NCBI GenBank assembly: GCA_963725085.1
Contig: CAVRXM010000001.1
Location: 930,001-994,000 of the forward strand
Length of the DNA stretch: 64,000 bases
Direction: 5' to 3'
From: VRUE01 sp963725085
GTDB taxonomy: Bacteria; Actinomycetota; Thermoleophilia; Solirubrobacterales; 70-9
Each line of letters opens with the position of its first letter. Within the stretch, counting starts at the first letter, position 1. This document shows, piece by piece, positions 52,731 to 62,479 of the stretch. The position numbers and the translations under genes are program-made. The notes beneath the pieces are model-generated. The model did no database searches, was not told the origin of the DNA, and saw only the letters and a program-made list of their open reading frames with translations.

Positions 52731-53881
52731 TTACTGGACCACCGGGAGCGGGGTGCCGCTGAGCGGCTTCTGCTCGGCGACGGCCGGCGTCGCCTGCAGG
52801 ACCGGCAGCTCCTGAGGCGTCGCGGCGACGATCCCGCGGGCGGCGTGCGCGGATCGACTGCGATGCGGGCGCGTCGGGCTCGGCGGTGACCAGCGGCGAG
52901 CCCGAGTCGGCGTGCTCGCGAAGCGCCTCCGATAGCGGCACCTTGCCGAGCAGGGGCACGTCGAGCTCGTCGGCGAGCGCCTGGCCGCCGCCCTCGCCGA
53001 AGATCGTGAATCGCTCACCGTCGGGGGTGGTGAAGCCGGACATGTTCTCGATCACCCCGAGCAGCTCGAGGTCGAATTTCGAGGCCATCTCGGCGCCGCG
53101 GCGGGCCACCGACTGGGCGGCGGGCTGCGGCGTCGTGACGATCACGAACTTGGCCTGCGGCAGCAGCTGCGCGAGCGTCATCGAGACGTCGCCGGTGCCC
53201 GGCGGCAGGTCGAGCAGCAGGTACTCGAGATCGTCCCAGGCGACGTCCTCGAGGAACTGCTGGATCGCCTTGTGGAGCATCGGGCCGCGCCAGACGACCG
53301 CCGAGTTCTCCTCGACGAAGAAGCCGATCGACATCACCTTCACCCCGCCCGCCGACTCGAGCGGCAGGATCTTGCGCTCGGCGTTGACGTCCGGTTTGCG
53401 GTTGACGCCGAGCATGCGCGGGATCGAGTAGCCGTAGACGTCGCAGTCGAGCGCCCCGGCGGCGTGTCCTTCGGCGGTCAGCGCCGCGGCGAGGTTGGCG
53501 GTCATCGTCGACTTGCCGACGCCGCCCTTGCCGGAGGCGACGCAGATCACGTTCTTGACCTGGGCCAGCGCGCCCTCCGGCAGGCGTGCCGCGGCCGAGC
53601 GCTTTCTGCAGGTTGCCCTTCTCCTCGTCGGAGAGGACGTCGAAGCCGACCGCGACCTCGGTCACACCCTCGAGCGCTCCCACCTGCTTGGCGACGGCCT
53701 GTTCGAAGTGGGCGCGGATCGGGCAGCCGGCGGTGGTCAGCGAGACGACGACCTCGATCCTGCCGCTCTCGCCGATCTCGATCGAGCGCACCATGCCGAG
53801 CTCGACGATCGAGCGGCGCAGCTCGGGGTCGATCACCGTCTTGAGGCTCTCGGTGATCTGGTCCTTGGTCGGAAGTGCCAT
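52731..53881 (-). CDS. mrp: Mrp/ApbC-type Fe-S cluster carrier ATPase, frameshifted
   Basis: About 382 aa after removing two +1 insertions (near 53600 and 52862; span 3n+2). The N-terminal MIP18/DUF59 domain reads MALPTKDQITESLKTVIDPE, LRRSIVELGMVRSIEIGESG and SLTTAGCPIRAHFEQAVAKQ. The P-loop domain reads VICVASGKGGVGKSTMTANL (deviant Walker A), GALDCDVYGYSIPRMLGV, LLLDLPPGTGDVSMTLAQLL and ELLGVIENMSGF. The usual CxxC after ENMS is replaced by GFTTPDG, so cluster holding may use other residues. The last 20 residues (QKPLSGTPLPVVQ) are Pro-rich. It assembles or delivers Fe-S clusters; the neighbouring ferredoxin is a plausible client. Confidence 0.88.
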
Positions 53882-53998
53882 CGGCCCATTCTCGCAAAGC
53901 CGGTGTGCTGGCCCGAACGTGACCTCGTTCACACCGGATGAACCCTCCTCCGGGAGGCCGCGTAGGTGCTTCTGAACCCTCCACGACGAAAGGGACTC

Positions 53999-54745
53999 AT
54001 GTTCAAATGGCTGAAGAGATCGGGCCACGCGACGGTGGTCGCCTACCTGGCGCTCTTCCTCGCCCTCAGCGGCGGCGCGATCGCTGTCGCCGGCGGCACG
54101 AAGATCAACGGCAGCAAGCTGAAGAAGCGCAGCGTCACCGGCAAGAAGCTGGAGCGGCACACGATCACCGGAACCGAGGTGAACCTGAACAAGCTCGGCA
54201 AGGTCCCCTCGGCGAAAGCCGCCGACACAGCGACCACGGCCGGAACGGCCAATGTCGCCGGCGGTCTCGCGACGATGACGGCCTTCAAGTCGACCAAGAT
54301 CACGTCGAGCGCGAAAGGCGCCAACTTCAAAGCGGCCAGCGAAGCCGCCCAACCGGTGCAGCTGTATGAAGACAGCCACTTCAGCCTCTACGCCAAATGC
54401 TTCATCGACGAAGCCGGCGCTCAGCTGAACGGAGTCCTCTACATCGCGACCAAGCAAAACGGCGCGATCTTCGACGGCGAAGAAGATGAAGTCTCCGGCA
54501 GCCCCGATGCGGGCTTCCTCGACACCAACACCCCCGAGGAATTCCGCGAAGTCGAGCGGGAAACCGTCACCGAAGACTTCGCGAACATCCAGGAAAGCGA
54601 GGACTTCGCCGCCACCGCTGCCGACGGCTACTCGATCACGGGACCGTTCCAGGTCGCGGTGAAGTTCGGGACGCTGCCGGCCGGAGGCGGAGCCTACGGA
54701 GCGGGCGACGTCTGCATGTTCGCCGGCTACGTGCTCCACTCCTAG
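53999..54745 (+). CDS. Secreted HATVVAYL-type surface protein
   Basis: An intact 248-aa protein. MFKWLKRSGHATVVAYLALF and an Ala/Gly-rich end form the export signal. Then a low-complexity stretch (KINGSKLKKRSVTGKKLERH, TITGTEVNLNKLGKVPSAKA) leads into a beta-rich domain with SLYAKCFIDEAGAQLNGVLY, EEFREVERETVTEDFANIQE and a C-terminal GAGDVCMFAGYVLHS. Two Cys may form a disulfide. The N-terminal plan matches the protein at 40358, so both belong to the same lineage-specific family type; the function is unknown. A hairpin follows 18 bases after the stop. Confidence 0.8.
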   Translation: MFKWLKRSGHATVVAYLALFLALSGGAIAVAGGTKINGSKLKKRSVTGKKLERHTITGTEVNLNKLGKVPSAKAADTATTAGTANVAGGLATMTAFKSTKITSSAKGANFKAASEAAQPVQLYEDSHFSLYAKCFIDEAGAQLNGVLYIATKQNGAIFDGEEDEVSGSPDAGFLDTNTPEEFREVERETVTEDFANIQESEDFAATAADGYSITGPFQVAVKFGTLPAGGGAYGAGDVCMFAGYVLHS

Positions 54746-54762
54746 GTTCCCGCGCGCCTCTC

Positions 54763-54790
54763 GCCGCCGCGGCCCTCGGGCCGCGGCGGC
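54763..54790 (+). terminator. GC-rich hairpin after the 54.0-kb gene
   Basis: A perfect 12-bp stem, GCCGCCGCGGCC (54763-54774) and GGCCGCGGCGGC (54779-54790), with the loop CTCG, 18 bases after a stop. There is no T-tract, as is common for terminators in very GC-rich genomes. Confidence 0.65.
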
Positions 54791-54857
54791 CTGCCTCGGG
54801 GGAGAGATCGGCGCCTGTGCCCTTGGCCCCCGAACGAATGTCTTCGGAGGAGGTCAG

Positions 54858-57117
54858 ATGTCGGGCGCACGCAGCGGAGTGGTGAGGATCGTCGGGCTCG
54901 TGGTGGCGCTCGCCCTCGCCCTGCTTCTGCTCGTCGCGCGCGATGCCGAGGCCGGCAAGTACTCGGTCGCCCAGTGTGGCTGGTACGTCGCGATCGACGC
55001 CGGCTGGGCGGACACCGCGGGGGCCGGCAAGTTCCGCCCTGACGCGTTCTGCGCGGTCGCGCCCGGAGCCGACCCGTTCTCGGGCGTGCACGTGAAGAGC
55101 TTCACCGCGACTTCGGGGACCGTTTCGGGCACCCGCTTCGCGCGCTGGCGCTGGGACGCGCCGCCGGGGACGGGGATCACCCGGATCACCGGAACCTGGT
55201 GGCAGGCCCTCCACGACGGGATCGAGCAGCGGATCGGGACGATGTCGCCGTCCGGCTTCTCCCCGTTCGCGGTTGCCAACCTCACCGACACCAACCCGCG
55301 GAGCTTCGCCGCCGGGTTCTCGCCGGCGGCGCCCGCGATCGAGGACCGACTGCTATGCGCGCGTGCCGAATCGAAGTGGTGCAGCCTCGAACCGGGGTCG
55401 TGGTCCGCCGTGCGGGCGCTGACGATCACCGTCGAAGACAACGGGGCGCCCGGCGCCGGGATCGGCGGCGACCTCACCGCCGGCGGCTGGCAACGCGGCT
55501 CACGCAGCGTCGGCTTCTGGGGCAACGACGGCGGCAGCGGGGTCCGCTTCGGCGAAACCTCGATCGACGGCGGCAGAGTCGGCCTGGCCGAGTACAGCTG
55601 CCAGAAGGTGATGGTCTCGGGCGAGTGGCGTGGAACCCGGATGCAGCCCTGTCTGACCGCGGTCTCGGGCTCGACGGTGATCGACACGACCAGGTTCAGC
55701 GACGGGCCCCACACCCTCGGGCACTGCGCCACCGATTTCGCCGGCAACGTCGGCTGTGCGGCGCCGATCACGATCGGGATCGACAACAACCCGCCCGCCC
55801 ATCCGCGGACACCGGCGCTCGCCGGCGGCGAGGACTGGCGCCGGGTCGACGATTTCGACCTCTCCTGGGCCAACCCCGACCAGGGCAGAGCGAGCCCGAT
55901 CTGGGGGGCCTACTGGCGGATCACCGGCCCCGGTGGCTACGACACCGGGGTCGGTCTGGCGCCGGGCCGAGACGTCGCCGCGCTGACCGACCGCTCCGTC
56001 CCGGGCCCGGGCGCCTATGTGCTCCACCTCTGGCTGCGCGACGAAGCGGGCAACGATGCCGCCTCGACCGCCGTCGAGGTGCCGCTTCGGCTCGACAACG
56101 TCGCTCCGGGCGTCGCCTTCGAGGCGACGCCGGATCGCGATCCCGGCGACGACCTCCCGAGCTCGGTCGCCGCCGTCGTCACCGACGCCCACTCCGGCCC
56201 CAGGAGCGGCGAGATCTCATATCGGCGGCTCGGAGCCGATAGCTGGATCGGACTGCCGACGAAACTCGTCCCGGGCGGGGCGTCGGACTCGGCCCGTCTC
56301 GTCGCGGCGCTGCCCGGCGACCTCGGCCCTGGGATCTACCAGTTCCGCGCCGAGGCGGCCGACGCCGCCGGCAACACGGCGACGACCACGCGGAGGGCCG
56401 ACGGGACCGAGATGGCGCTCCGCCGGGTCGCCGTCGCGGCGCGGGAGCGGGCCGCGAGCTCCGCGCGACAGAAGACACGGCTGTTCGCGCGGCTGATCTG
56501 GCACCACCGGAGCGGTCCGGATCTCACCGTTCCATTCGGCGCCGCGGCGATCGTCGGCGGCCGGCTGCTCACCGCCGCCGGCGCCGGCCTCGCGGGGCGC
56601 CCCGTCCGCGTCGTCTCGCGGCCATCCCGCGGGGCCCTGGCGAAGCCTCGCGTCGACGAGTCGCGCACCGGGTCGCACGGCGGCTTCCGGCTCTCGCTTC
56701 CGCCAGGGCCCTCGCGGCGGGTCACGGTCAGCTTCGCCGGCGAGGACGGGCTCGAGGGCTCGCGCCGGCCCGGGCTCGCGCTGCGGGTCCGCGGCGCGGT
56801 CGGCCTGAGGGCGGCGCCGAGGCGTGGTCGGGACCGGCGGCGTCGTCCACTTCTCCGGCCGGGTCCGGACGCGGGGAGCGCCGCTGCCCCGGCGCGGCAA
56901 GCTGATCGCGATCCAGTTCTACGAGACCGCGGCCCGCCGCTGGCGCCCGGTCCTCTTCGTCCGCAGCGACCGCAGCGGCCATTTCCACGCCCGCTACCGG
57001 TTCCGCTACGTCACCGGCCAGGCCAGGATCAGGTTCCGCGCAGTCGCCCTGGCGGAGGAGCGCTGGCCCTACGCGCCCGGCGCCTCGGACCCCCTGATGA
57101 TCCGCGTCGGCGGCTGA
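54858..57117 (+). CDS. Large secreted multi-domain beta-sandwich protein, one frameshift
   Basis: About 752 aa after correcting one +1 shift near 56820 (span 3n+1). A signal peptide (IVGLVVALALALLLLVARDA) precedes a Cys-containing N-terminal lectin-like domain (KYSVAQCGWYVAIDAGWADT, SGTRFARWRWDAPPGTGITR, CARAESKWCSLEPGSWS). Then come two or three Ig/HYR-like repeats (TVEDNGAPGAGIGGDLTAGG, DNNPPAHPRTPALAGGEDWR, DEAGNDAASTAVEVPLRLDN) and C-terminal carboxypeptidase-regulatory-like domains (GFRLSLPPGPSRRVTVSFAG, GHFHARYRFRYVTGQARIRF). It is a surface protein, probably an adhesin or a carbohydrate binder; no catalytic site is seen. ATG at 54858 has GGAGG upstream. Confidence 0.72.
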
Positions 57118-57141
57118 TCGAGATCGATAGGGTGAGCATCG

Positions 57142-57600
57142 ATGTCGCAGGCGACCCTCCACACCAGCGCGGGGCCGATCGTCGTCGAGCTGCACGACGA
57201 GGATGCCCCGAAGACGGTCGAGAACTTCCGAAAGCTCGCCGGCGAAGGCTTCTACGACGGTCTGATCTTCCACCGGGTCATCCCCGACTTCATGATCCAG
57301 GGCGGCTGCCCGGAAGGGACCGGGACCGGCGGCCCCGGCTACACCTTCGAGGACGAGTTCAACGACCACAAGGTGGTCAAGGGAGCGTTGGCGATGGCCA
57401 ACGCCGGGCCGAACACCAACGGGTCGCAGTTCTTCATCGTCACCACCGATGCGGCACCGTGGCTCGACGGCAAGCACACCGTGTTCGGCGCGGTCGTCGA
57501 GGGCATGGACGCGGTCGAGGCGGTCGAGAAGACTCCGACCGACGCCGGCGACCGGCCGGTCGAGCCGCAGACGATCGAACGGGTCGAGCTCTCCGAGTAG
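57142..57600 (+). CDS. ppiB: Cyclophilin-type peptidyl-prolyl cis-trans isomerase
   Basis: An intact 152-aa cytosolic cyclophilin: LHTSAGPIVVELHDEDAPKT, VENFRKLAGEGFYDGLIFHR (catalytic Arg in FHRV), VIPDFMIQGGCPEGTGTGGP, GYTFEDEFNDHKVVKGALAM, ANAGPNTNGSQFFIVTTDAA (QFFI), PWLDGKHTVFGAVVEGMDAV. The active-site residues Arg, Gln and Phe, and the Trp of the cyclosporin pocket (in APWLDGKH), are present. It is convergent with the PadR gene, with a single base between the stops. Confidence 0.96.
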   Translation: MSQATLHTSAGPIVVELHDEDAPKTVENFRKLAGEGFYDGLIFHRVIPDFMIQGGCPEGTGTGGPGYTFEDEFNDHKVVKGALAMANAGPNTNGSQFFIVTTDAAPWLDGKHTVFGAVVEGMDAVEAVEKTPTDAGDRPVEPQTIERVELSE

Positions 57601-57601
57601 C

Positions 57602-58111
57602 TCACTCCTCCAGCCGCGACCAGAACCGCAGCCATTCCCGCTCATTGGCGATGCCCGCCTCGAGGGTCGTCCGCGGACCTGTTGGCATGTGCTCGCCGCC
57701 GAGCTCGAGGATCCGTTCGTATTCCTCGAGCTTGGCCCGATGGGCGGCCAGCTGGTGGGTCGCCAGGGGGCCGGGATCGGCGCCGAAGAAGATCTTCAGC
57801 AGCGCCCGGTCGCGAAGCTCCGGCAGCTCGTCGGTCGGCTCCTCGAGCCACTCGGCAAGAGCCCTGCGGCCCTTGGCCGTGATCTTGTAGTGCTTTCTGC
57901 GCCTGCCACCGTCCTCGCGCCGCTCGGTCACGTAGCCGGCCGCCGCCAGCCGTTCCGGCTCGGAATAGAGCTGGGCATGCTGGAGCGACCAGAAGTTCCC
58001 GAGGCTCGCGGCGACGCCCTGTTTGAGGTCATAGGGGGTCGACTCGCCGGCAATCCTGAGCATGCCGAGGACGATGTAGGAGGTGGGGGTGAGGCGGATT
58101 TCGCTTGACAT
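57602..58111 (-). CDS. PadR family transcriptional regulator
   Basis: An intact 169-aa protein starting at ATG 58111: MSSEIRLTPTSYIVLGMLRI, ESTPYDLKQGVAASLGNFWS, LQHAQLYSEPERLAAAGYVT, ERREDGGRRRKHYKITAKGR. This is the PadR winged helix with its characteristic HAQLYxEpeRLaaaGyvt region. A Vir_C-like dimer helix follows (ATHQLAAHRAKLEEYERILE). The usual ligands are small aromatic or lipophilic compounds. It is divergent from the carotenoid oxygenase, and its start codon lies within the -35 region of that gene's promoter, so it probably controls that gene and itself. Confidence 0.93.
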   Translation of the reverse strand: MSSEIRLTPTSYIVLGMLRIAGESTPYDLKQGVAASLGNFWSLQHAQLYSEPERLAAAGYVTERREDGGRRRKHYKITAKGRRALAEWLEEPTDELPELRDRALLKIFFGADPGPLATHQLAAHRAKLEEYERILELGGEHMPTGPRTTLEAGIANEREWLRFWSRLEE

Positions 58112-58133
58112 GGGCTTCCGACGGCAGTATAAG
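58105..58133 (+). promoter_or_regulatory. Consensus sigma-70-type promoter for the carotenoid oxygenase
   Basis: TTGACA (58105-58110), 17 bases, TATAAG (58128-58133): a full-match -35 and a 5/6 -10 at the ideal spacing. The -35 overlaps the PadR start codon on the other strand. The start point should fall near 58140. Confidence 0.85.
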
Positions 58134-58140
58134 AAGGATC

Positions 58141-58153
58141 GTCTATTATGGAC
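58141..58153. promoter_or_regulatory. Candidate PadR operator
   Basis: GTCTATTATGGAC is a 13-base near-palindrome (one mismatch pair) placed at the expected transcription start, between the -10 and the AAGGAGGA ribosome site. A bound repressor here would block the oxygenase promoter. It is inferred from symmetry and position. Confidence 0.45.
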
Positions 58154-58173
58154 GGTCAATCAAGGAGGAAAAA

Positions 58174-59602
58174 ATGGCGGCTGAGGCGCAGACCGTATCC
58201 GGCCAGGAGTACGCATTGGGCTTCGAGACCCTGGAGTCCGAGATCGAGCTCGACTCGCTTCCCGTCGAGGGATCGATCCCCGAGTGGCTGGCGGGCAGCC
58301 TGGTCCGAAACGGGCCCGCCAAGTACGAGGTCGGAGAGCGGCGTCTGCGGCACTGGTTCGACGGCCTGGCGATGCTCCACCGGTTCGGCTTCGCCGGCGG
58401 CGAGGTCTCCTACGCGAACCGCTTCCTGCGCACCAAGGCCTTCCGCGCGTCCGAGGAAGGGAAGATCTCCTACCGCGAGTTCGCCACCGATCCCTGCCGC
58501 TCGATCTTCAGGCGGGCGGCGACGCTGTTCTCCCCGGATTTCTCGGACAACTGCAACGTCAACCTGGCGAAGCTCGGGGAGGAGTACATCGCGATGACCG
58601 AGACCCCGCTCCCGGTCGCCTTCGACCCGGAGACGCTCGACGCGCTCGGGGTCGCCTACGAGGTCCCCGGCCTCCACGCGACCGCCCACCCCCATGCCGA
58701 CCGCGACAGCGGTGAGCTGCTCGCCTACGTCACCCATTTCGGCCCGCGGTCGGAGTACCGCCTCTACGCCCAGCGCGACCGCACCCACCAGCGGCGGATC
58801 GGGTCGCACCGGGTCGCCGAGCCCTCCTACATGCACAGCTTCGCGCTGACCGAGCGCTACATGATCCTCGCCACCTTCCCGCTGGTGGTCAACCCGCTCC
58901 AGCTCGCGCTCAGCGGCCGGCCCTTCATCGAGAACTACCGCTGGAAGCCGGAGCTCGGCGACCAGATTCCTGATCTTCGACCGCAACGGCGGCGGGCTCG
59001 TCCGCACCGTCGAGGCCGAGCCCTGCTTCTGCTTCCACCACATCAACGCGTTCGAGCGCGGGGAGGAGATCGTGATCGACATGGCCTCCTACGAGGACGC
59101 ATCGATCATCGACTCGCTCTTCCTCGATCGCGTCCGGACCGAGCCGCCGAGCGGCGCGGCGCTGGCGCGGCCGGTCCGCTACCGGATCGCGCCCGATCGC
59201 GACCGGGCGACCGAAGAGGAGCTGAGCGACGTGGCGTTGGAGCTGCCGCAGATCGACTACGGCGAGCGGAACGGCCGGCCGTACCGCTTCCTCTACGGGA
59301 TCGGCGCCCACCAGGACGGCGACTCGCCCGACTTCGTCGACCGGCTGGTCAAGATCGACGTCGAGACCGGCGAGGAGCGAAGCTGGTTCGAGCAGGGCTC
59401 ATATCCCGGCGAGCCGGTCTTCGTGCCCTCGCCCGAGCCCGACCGGGGAGAGGACGAGGGCGTGCTGCTCTCGGTCGTCCTCGACAGCGGCGCCGGCTCG
59501 TCGTACCTGCTGGTCCTCGACGCCGGGACCCTCGACGAGGTCGGCCGGGCGCAGGTCCCGCACCACATCCCGTTCGGGTTCCACGGGCAGTACTTCGACT
59601 GA
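58174..59602 (+). CDS. Carotenoid cleavage oxygenase (RPE65/ACO family), one frameshift
   Basis: About 475 aa after correcting one +1 shift near 58970 (span 3n+1). It reads FETLESEIELDSLPVEGSIP, EWLAGSLVRNGPAKYEVGER, LRHWFDGLAMLHRFGFAGGE, FSDNCNVNLAKLGEEYIAMT, HATAHPHADRDSGELLAYVT (His ligand 1), SYMHSFALTERYMILATFPL (His 2), CFCFHHINAFERGEEIVIDM (His 3) and the C-terminal IPFGFHGQYFD (His 4). Four His bind Fe(II) in the seven-bladed propeller. It cleaves carotenoids or apocarotenoids with O2, possibly to retinal. AAGGAGGA lies five bases before the ATG. Expression is probably set by the divergent PadR regulator. Confidence 0.9.
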
Positions 59603-59607
59603 GCGGC

Positions 59608-61235
59608 TCAGGCCGGCGCCGGCTCGGTCGGGGGCGGGTCGGTCCCGCTCTGCAGTTCGTCGAAGCGCCGGGTCGGCAGCCTCCGGGTCGTCCAGAAGGC
59701 GGCCACGACGAGGAAGGCGGCGAACAGGAAGGCGGTCTTCAGCGCCGCGAGCTGGGCGTCTTCGTAGTCTTCGACGAGCGCGTCGACGGTAGTTGGGGTC
59801 GATGCCCTCTTCGGTCGCGATCGTCCGCACTTCGTCGGCGGCGATGAAGCTCCCGCCGGCGCTGAGGTGTTCGTGGACCTGATCGCTCGACCTCCTTGGA
59901 GATCGCCGGGTCGGACGTTGATGTTGCTGGAGAAGGCGGCGATCAGGCCGGTGATCACGATCGCGCCGAGCACGGCCGTCCCGAGCGAGGAGCCGAGCTG
60001 CTGGGCGGTGTTCTGGATCCCGCCCGCCTCGCTGCGATCGTCGTCCCCGACCGAGGACTGGACGACGTTTCCGAGCTGGGAGACGATCAGGCCCATGCCG
60101 ACTCCGAGCACCCCCATCGCGACCAGGAAGGCAGCTGTCATTGAGCTCGGGTTCGATCGTGTCGAGCAGCAGGAAGGTGGCGATGAGGGTGACCAGGAGC
60201 CCCGCCCGGACCAGGGTCCTGGCCGGAAAGCGCGAGGCGAGGGCCGAGCCGGCGAGCGCGGTGACGAAGAGGCCGACCGAGGCAGGCAGCATCCGGACGC
60301 CGGTTTCGAGCGCATCGAGGCCCTGGACGATCTGCAGGTAGAGCGGGATCGTGAAGAAGATCCCCATCAGGATCATGTTCTGGGCGAGCAGCATCCCCGT
60401 GCCGCCCCGCAGGGTGGGGATCCGGAAGAGGCGGAGGTGGACCAGCGGCGCCAGGCCATGCTCCTCGCGCCGGCGCTCCCAGGCGACGAAGCCGCCGAGG
60501 ACGACCAGCCCGGCGGCGATCACGAACGGGGTCAGCGAGAACCCGAACGGCTCGATCGGCGAGTTGAGCGGCCGCAGCCAACCCCAGTTGCTCGCCTGGA
60601 GGACGCCGAACACGATCAGCGCCAGCCCCGATGCCGAGAGCACGCTTCCCGACCCAGTCGAGTCGCGTCGCGCCGGCCTCCCGCTCGGGCTCGCGGATCA
60701 GGCGGGTGCCGATCAGGATGCCGATCGAGACGACGACCTCGCCGACGAAGACCAGCCTCCAGGTGAACTCGGTCGTCGCCCAGCCGCCGAGAATCGGGCC
60801 GACGGCGATCCCGGCCCCGGCGACGCCGCCGAGGACGCCGTAGGCGATCGCGCGATCGGCGCCCCGGTAGTTGCCGGCGACCAGCGCCACCAGGGCCGGC
60901 AGCACCAGCGCCGCGCCGATCCCCTCGAGGATCGACCAGCCGAACATCAGCGAGGGAACGCTCCAGGAGGCGGCGGTCAGGCCCGAGCCGACCGCGTAGA
61001 TGCAGAGCCCGACCGCGAAGGCGCGGCGCCGTCCGAAGAGGTCGCCGAGCTTGCCGCCGGTCAGCATCAGCCCCGCCATCACCAGCGCGTAGAGCGCGAT
61101 CACCATCTGGATCGTGGTGACGGTGGTGTCGAAGTCTTCGACCAATTGGGAGATCGCGACGTTCATCACCGCCTGGTCGAGGACCATCAGGAACTGCGCC
61201 GTCGCCAGCACCGCGAGCACTCCCCACTTCGCCAT
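59608..61235 (-). CDS. MFS drug/solute exporter (DHA2, EmrB/QacA-like), frameshifted
   Basis: About 540 aa after removing five +1 insertions (near 60645, 60135, 59920, 59895 and 59790; span 3n+2). There are 14 helices. It reads LAVLATAQFLMVLDQAVMNV (motif D1), LVMAGLMLTGGKLGDLFGRR (motif A), LEGIGAALVLPALVALVAGN (motif B), GVLGGVAGAGIAVGPILGGW (motif C), NMILMGIFFTIPLYLQIVQG, MGVLGVGMGLIVSQLGNVVQ and AGGIQNTAQQLGSSLGTAVL. A hydrophilic loop (SAGGSFIAADEVRTIATEEG) precedes the last helix. It probably exports hydrophobic compounds by proton antiport. It is convergent with the carotenoid oxygenase. Confidence 0.87.
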
Positions 61236-61257
61236 CGGGCGAGCCTACCGGCGGAGG

Positions 61258-61716
61258 TCAGGGCCCCGGCGGCTCCGGGCGGCCGACCGCAGCTTCGATC
61301 CGGTCCAGCCGCTCGACGATCTCATCTAGTTTCGATGCAAGTGGGTGCTCTTCAGGGTCCTCGAGGACCCGCCGTTTGGCGGCATTGACGAAGGCGGCGG
61401 CGATCGAGGCGGTCACGACCGCTACGAGGCTGACGCCGAGCAGCATCACCAGGCCACCGATGATGCGTCCCTCCGTGTTGTGGGGGACGAAGTCGCCGTA
61501 GCCGACCGTCGTCACGGTCTGGATCGCCCACCAGAGAGCGACGCCAAGATTCGGGAAATCTTCGCGGTCGAAGACGAAGATGAGGACGGCCGAGGCCGAG
61601 GTGAGGGTCAGCGTGAACAGCGAGATGACGACGGCGGCCCTTCGCACGGTCAGCGAGCCGGAGGTCAGCTGACCTTTGAGCAATTTGCCGCGTCCGATGC
61701 GATCCCCGTCCGACAC
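61258..61716 (-). CDS. Two-helix potassium channel
   Basis: An intact 152-aa protein from GTG 61716: a short basic N-terminus, helix 1 (AAVVISLFTLTLTSASAVLI), a pore region with the K+ filter in WAIQTVTTVGYGDFVPHNTE, and helix 2 (IIGGLVMLLGVSLVAVVTAS). A cytosolic coiled coil follows (LASKLDEIVERLDRIEAAVG) that probably tetramerises the channel, as in KcsA-like proteins. No RCK domain is present. It lies 40 bp downstream of the GAP-family gene in the same direction. Confidence 0.92.
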   Translation of the reverse strand: MSDGDRIGRGKLLKGQLTSGSLTVRRAAVVISLFTLTLTSASAVLIFVFDREDFPNLGVALWWAIQTVTTVGYGDFVPHNTEGRIIGGLVMLLGVSLVAVVTASIAAAFVNAAKRRVLEDPEEHPLASKLDEIVERLDRIEAAVGRPEPPGP

Positions 61717-61756
61717 CCACCGCAGGCTAGACCGCCGATCGGAGGGACGGACCGGC

Positions 61757-62365
61757 TCAGCCGCCGCTGAGGATGAGCACGATGAAGAGGAGCAGGACCC
61801 CCTCGCTGACGATCCACGAGTTGGAGTCCATCCAATCCCGAATCCTGGGCAGCACGACCTCAGCGCGGCTGCCCAGCAGCTCGACGAGGATCGCCGGGAT
61901 CGATAGGAGGAGGGCGGTGAGGCCGATGAAGGGCAGCAGGTCGACCCAGGAGTCGCCGCGATCCGCGATGTGGCTTCCGATGCTGATCGAGACGACGAGA
62001 TCGCTGGGGAAGACACCGAGCAGGAGAAATCCGAGAACGAAGGCGAATTTCGGAGACGCGTCCTCGAGTTTGCCCATCCATTTCGGCGGCTCCGATTGCT
62101 TACGACCCCGGAACTGATGGAACATCGCGAACAGCAGGAGCGCAACGACGAGGTAGTCGACCGTGCTGAGTCCCGATTCGTGGGATTCGTCGTTGACCCC
62201 ATGGATCAGGAGGAACGCAAGGGTGGTCACCAGGGTGATCGAGATGACGGCGCCGAGGACGTAGGCGGCAGAGGAGGCGCGCCAGCTGTCGCTGGTGGCG
62301 AAGAAGAAGGCGCTGATGATCTGCGGCCCGGCGATCATCACGAACGCCAGAGGCAGGATGGTCAA
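61757..62365 (-). CDS. GAP (Sap-like) family integral membrane protein
   Basis: An intact 202-aa protein with six helices: ILPLAFVMIAGPQIISAFFF, AAYVLGAVISITLVTTLAFL, STVDYLVVALLLFAMFHQF, a basic RGRKQSEPPKWMGKLEDASP loop, FAFVLGFLLLGVFPSDLVVS, LLPFIGLTALLLSIPAILVE and a last helix after WMDSNSWIVSEG. It matches GAP/LysE-like small exporters (mycobacterial Sap helps move glycolipids). The TTG at 62365 is the likely start; an upstream AAGGAG is somewhat far. A role in lipid or ion movement is inferred. Confidence 0.72.
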   Translation of the reverse strand: MTILPLAFVMIAGPQIISAFFFATSDSWRASSAAYVLGAVISITLVTTLAFLLIHGVNDESHESGLSTVDYLVVALLLFAMFHQFRGRKQSEPPKWMGKLEDASPKFAFVLGFLLLGVFPSDLVVSISIGSHIADRGDSWVDLLPFIGLTALLLSIPAILVELLGSRAEVVLPRIRDWMDSNSWIVSEGVLLLFIVLILSGG

Positions 62366-62479
62366 TAAATCCAGGGGAAACTCCTTCGATTTCCGGTGAG
62401 CCTCTCACACCCGCCTTCCCAAGGAGCCGGGAATGTGACACCTTTCCGGGATCGAGGATCGACGACGAAAGGCGAGGCG

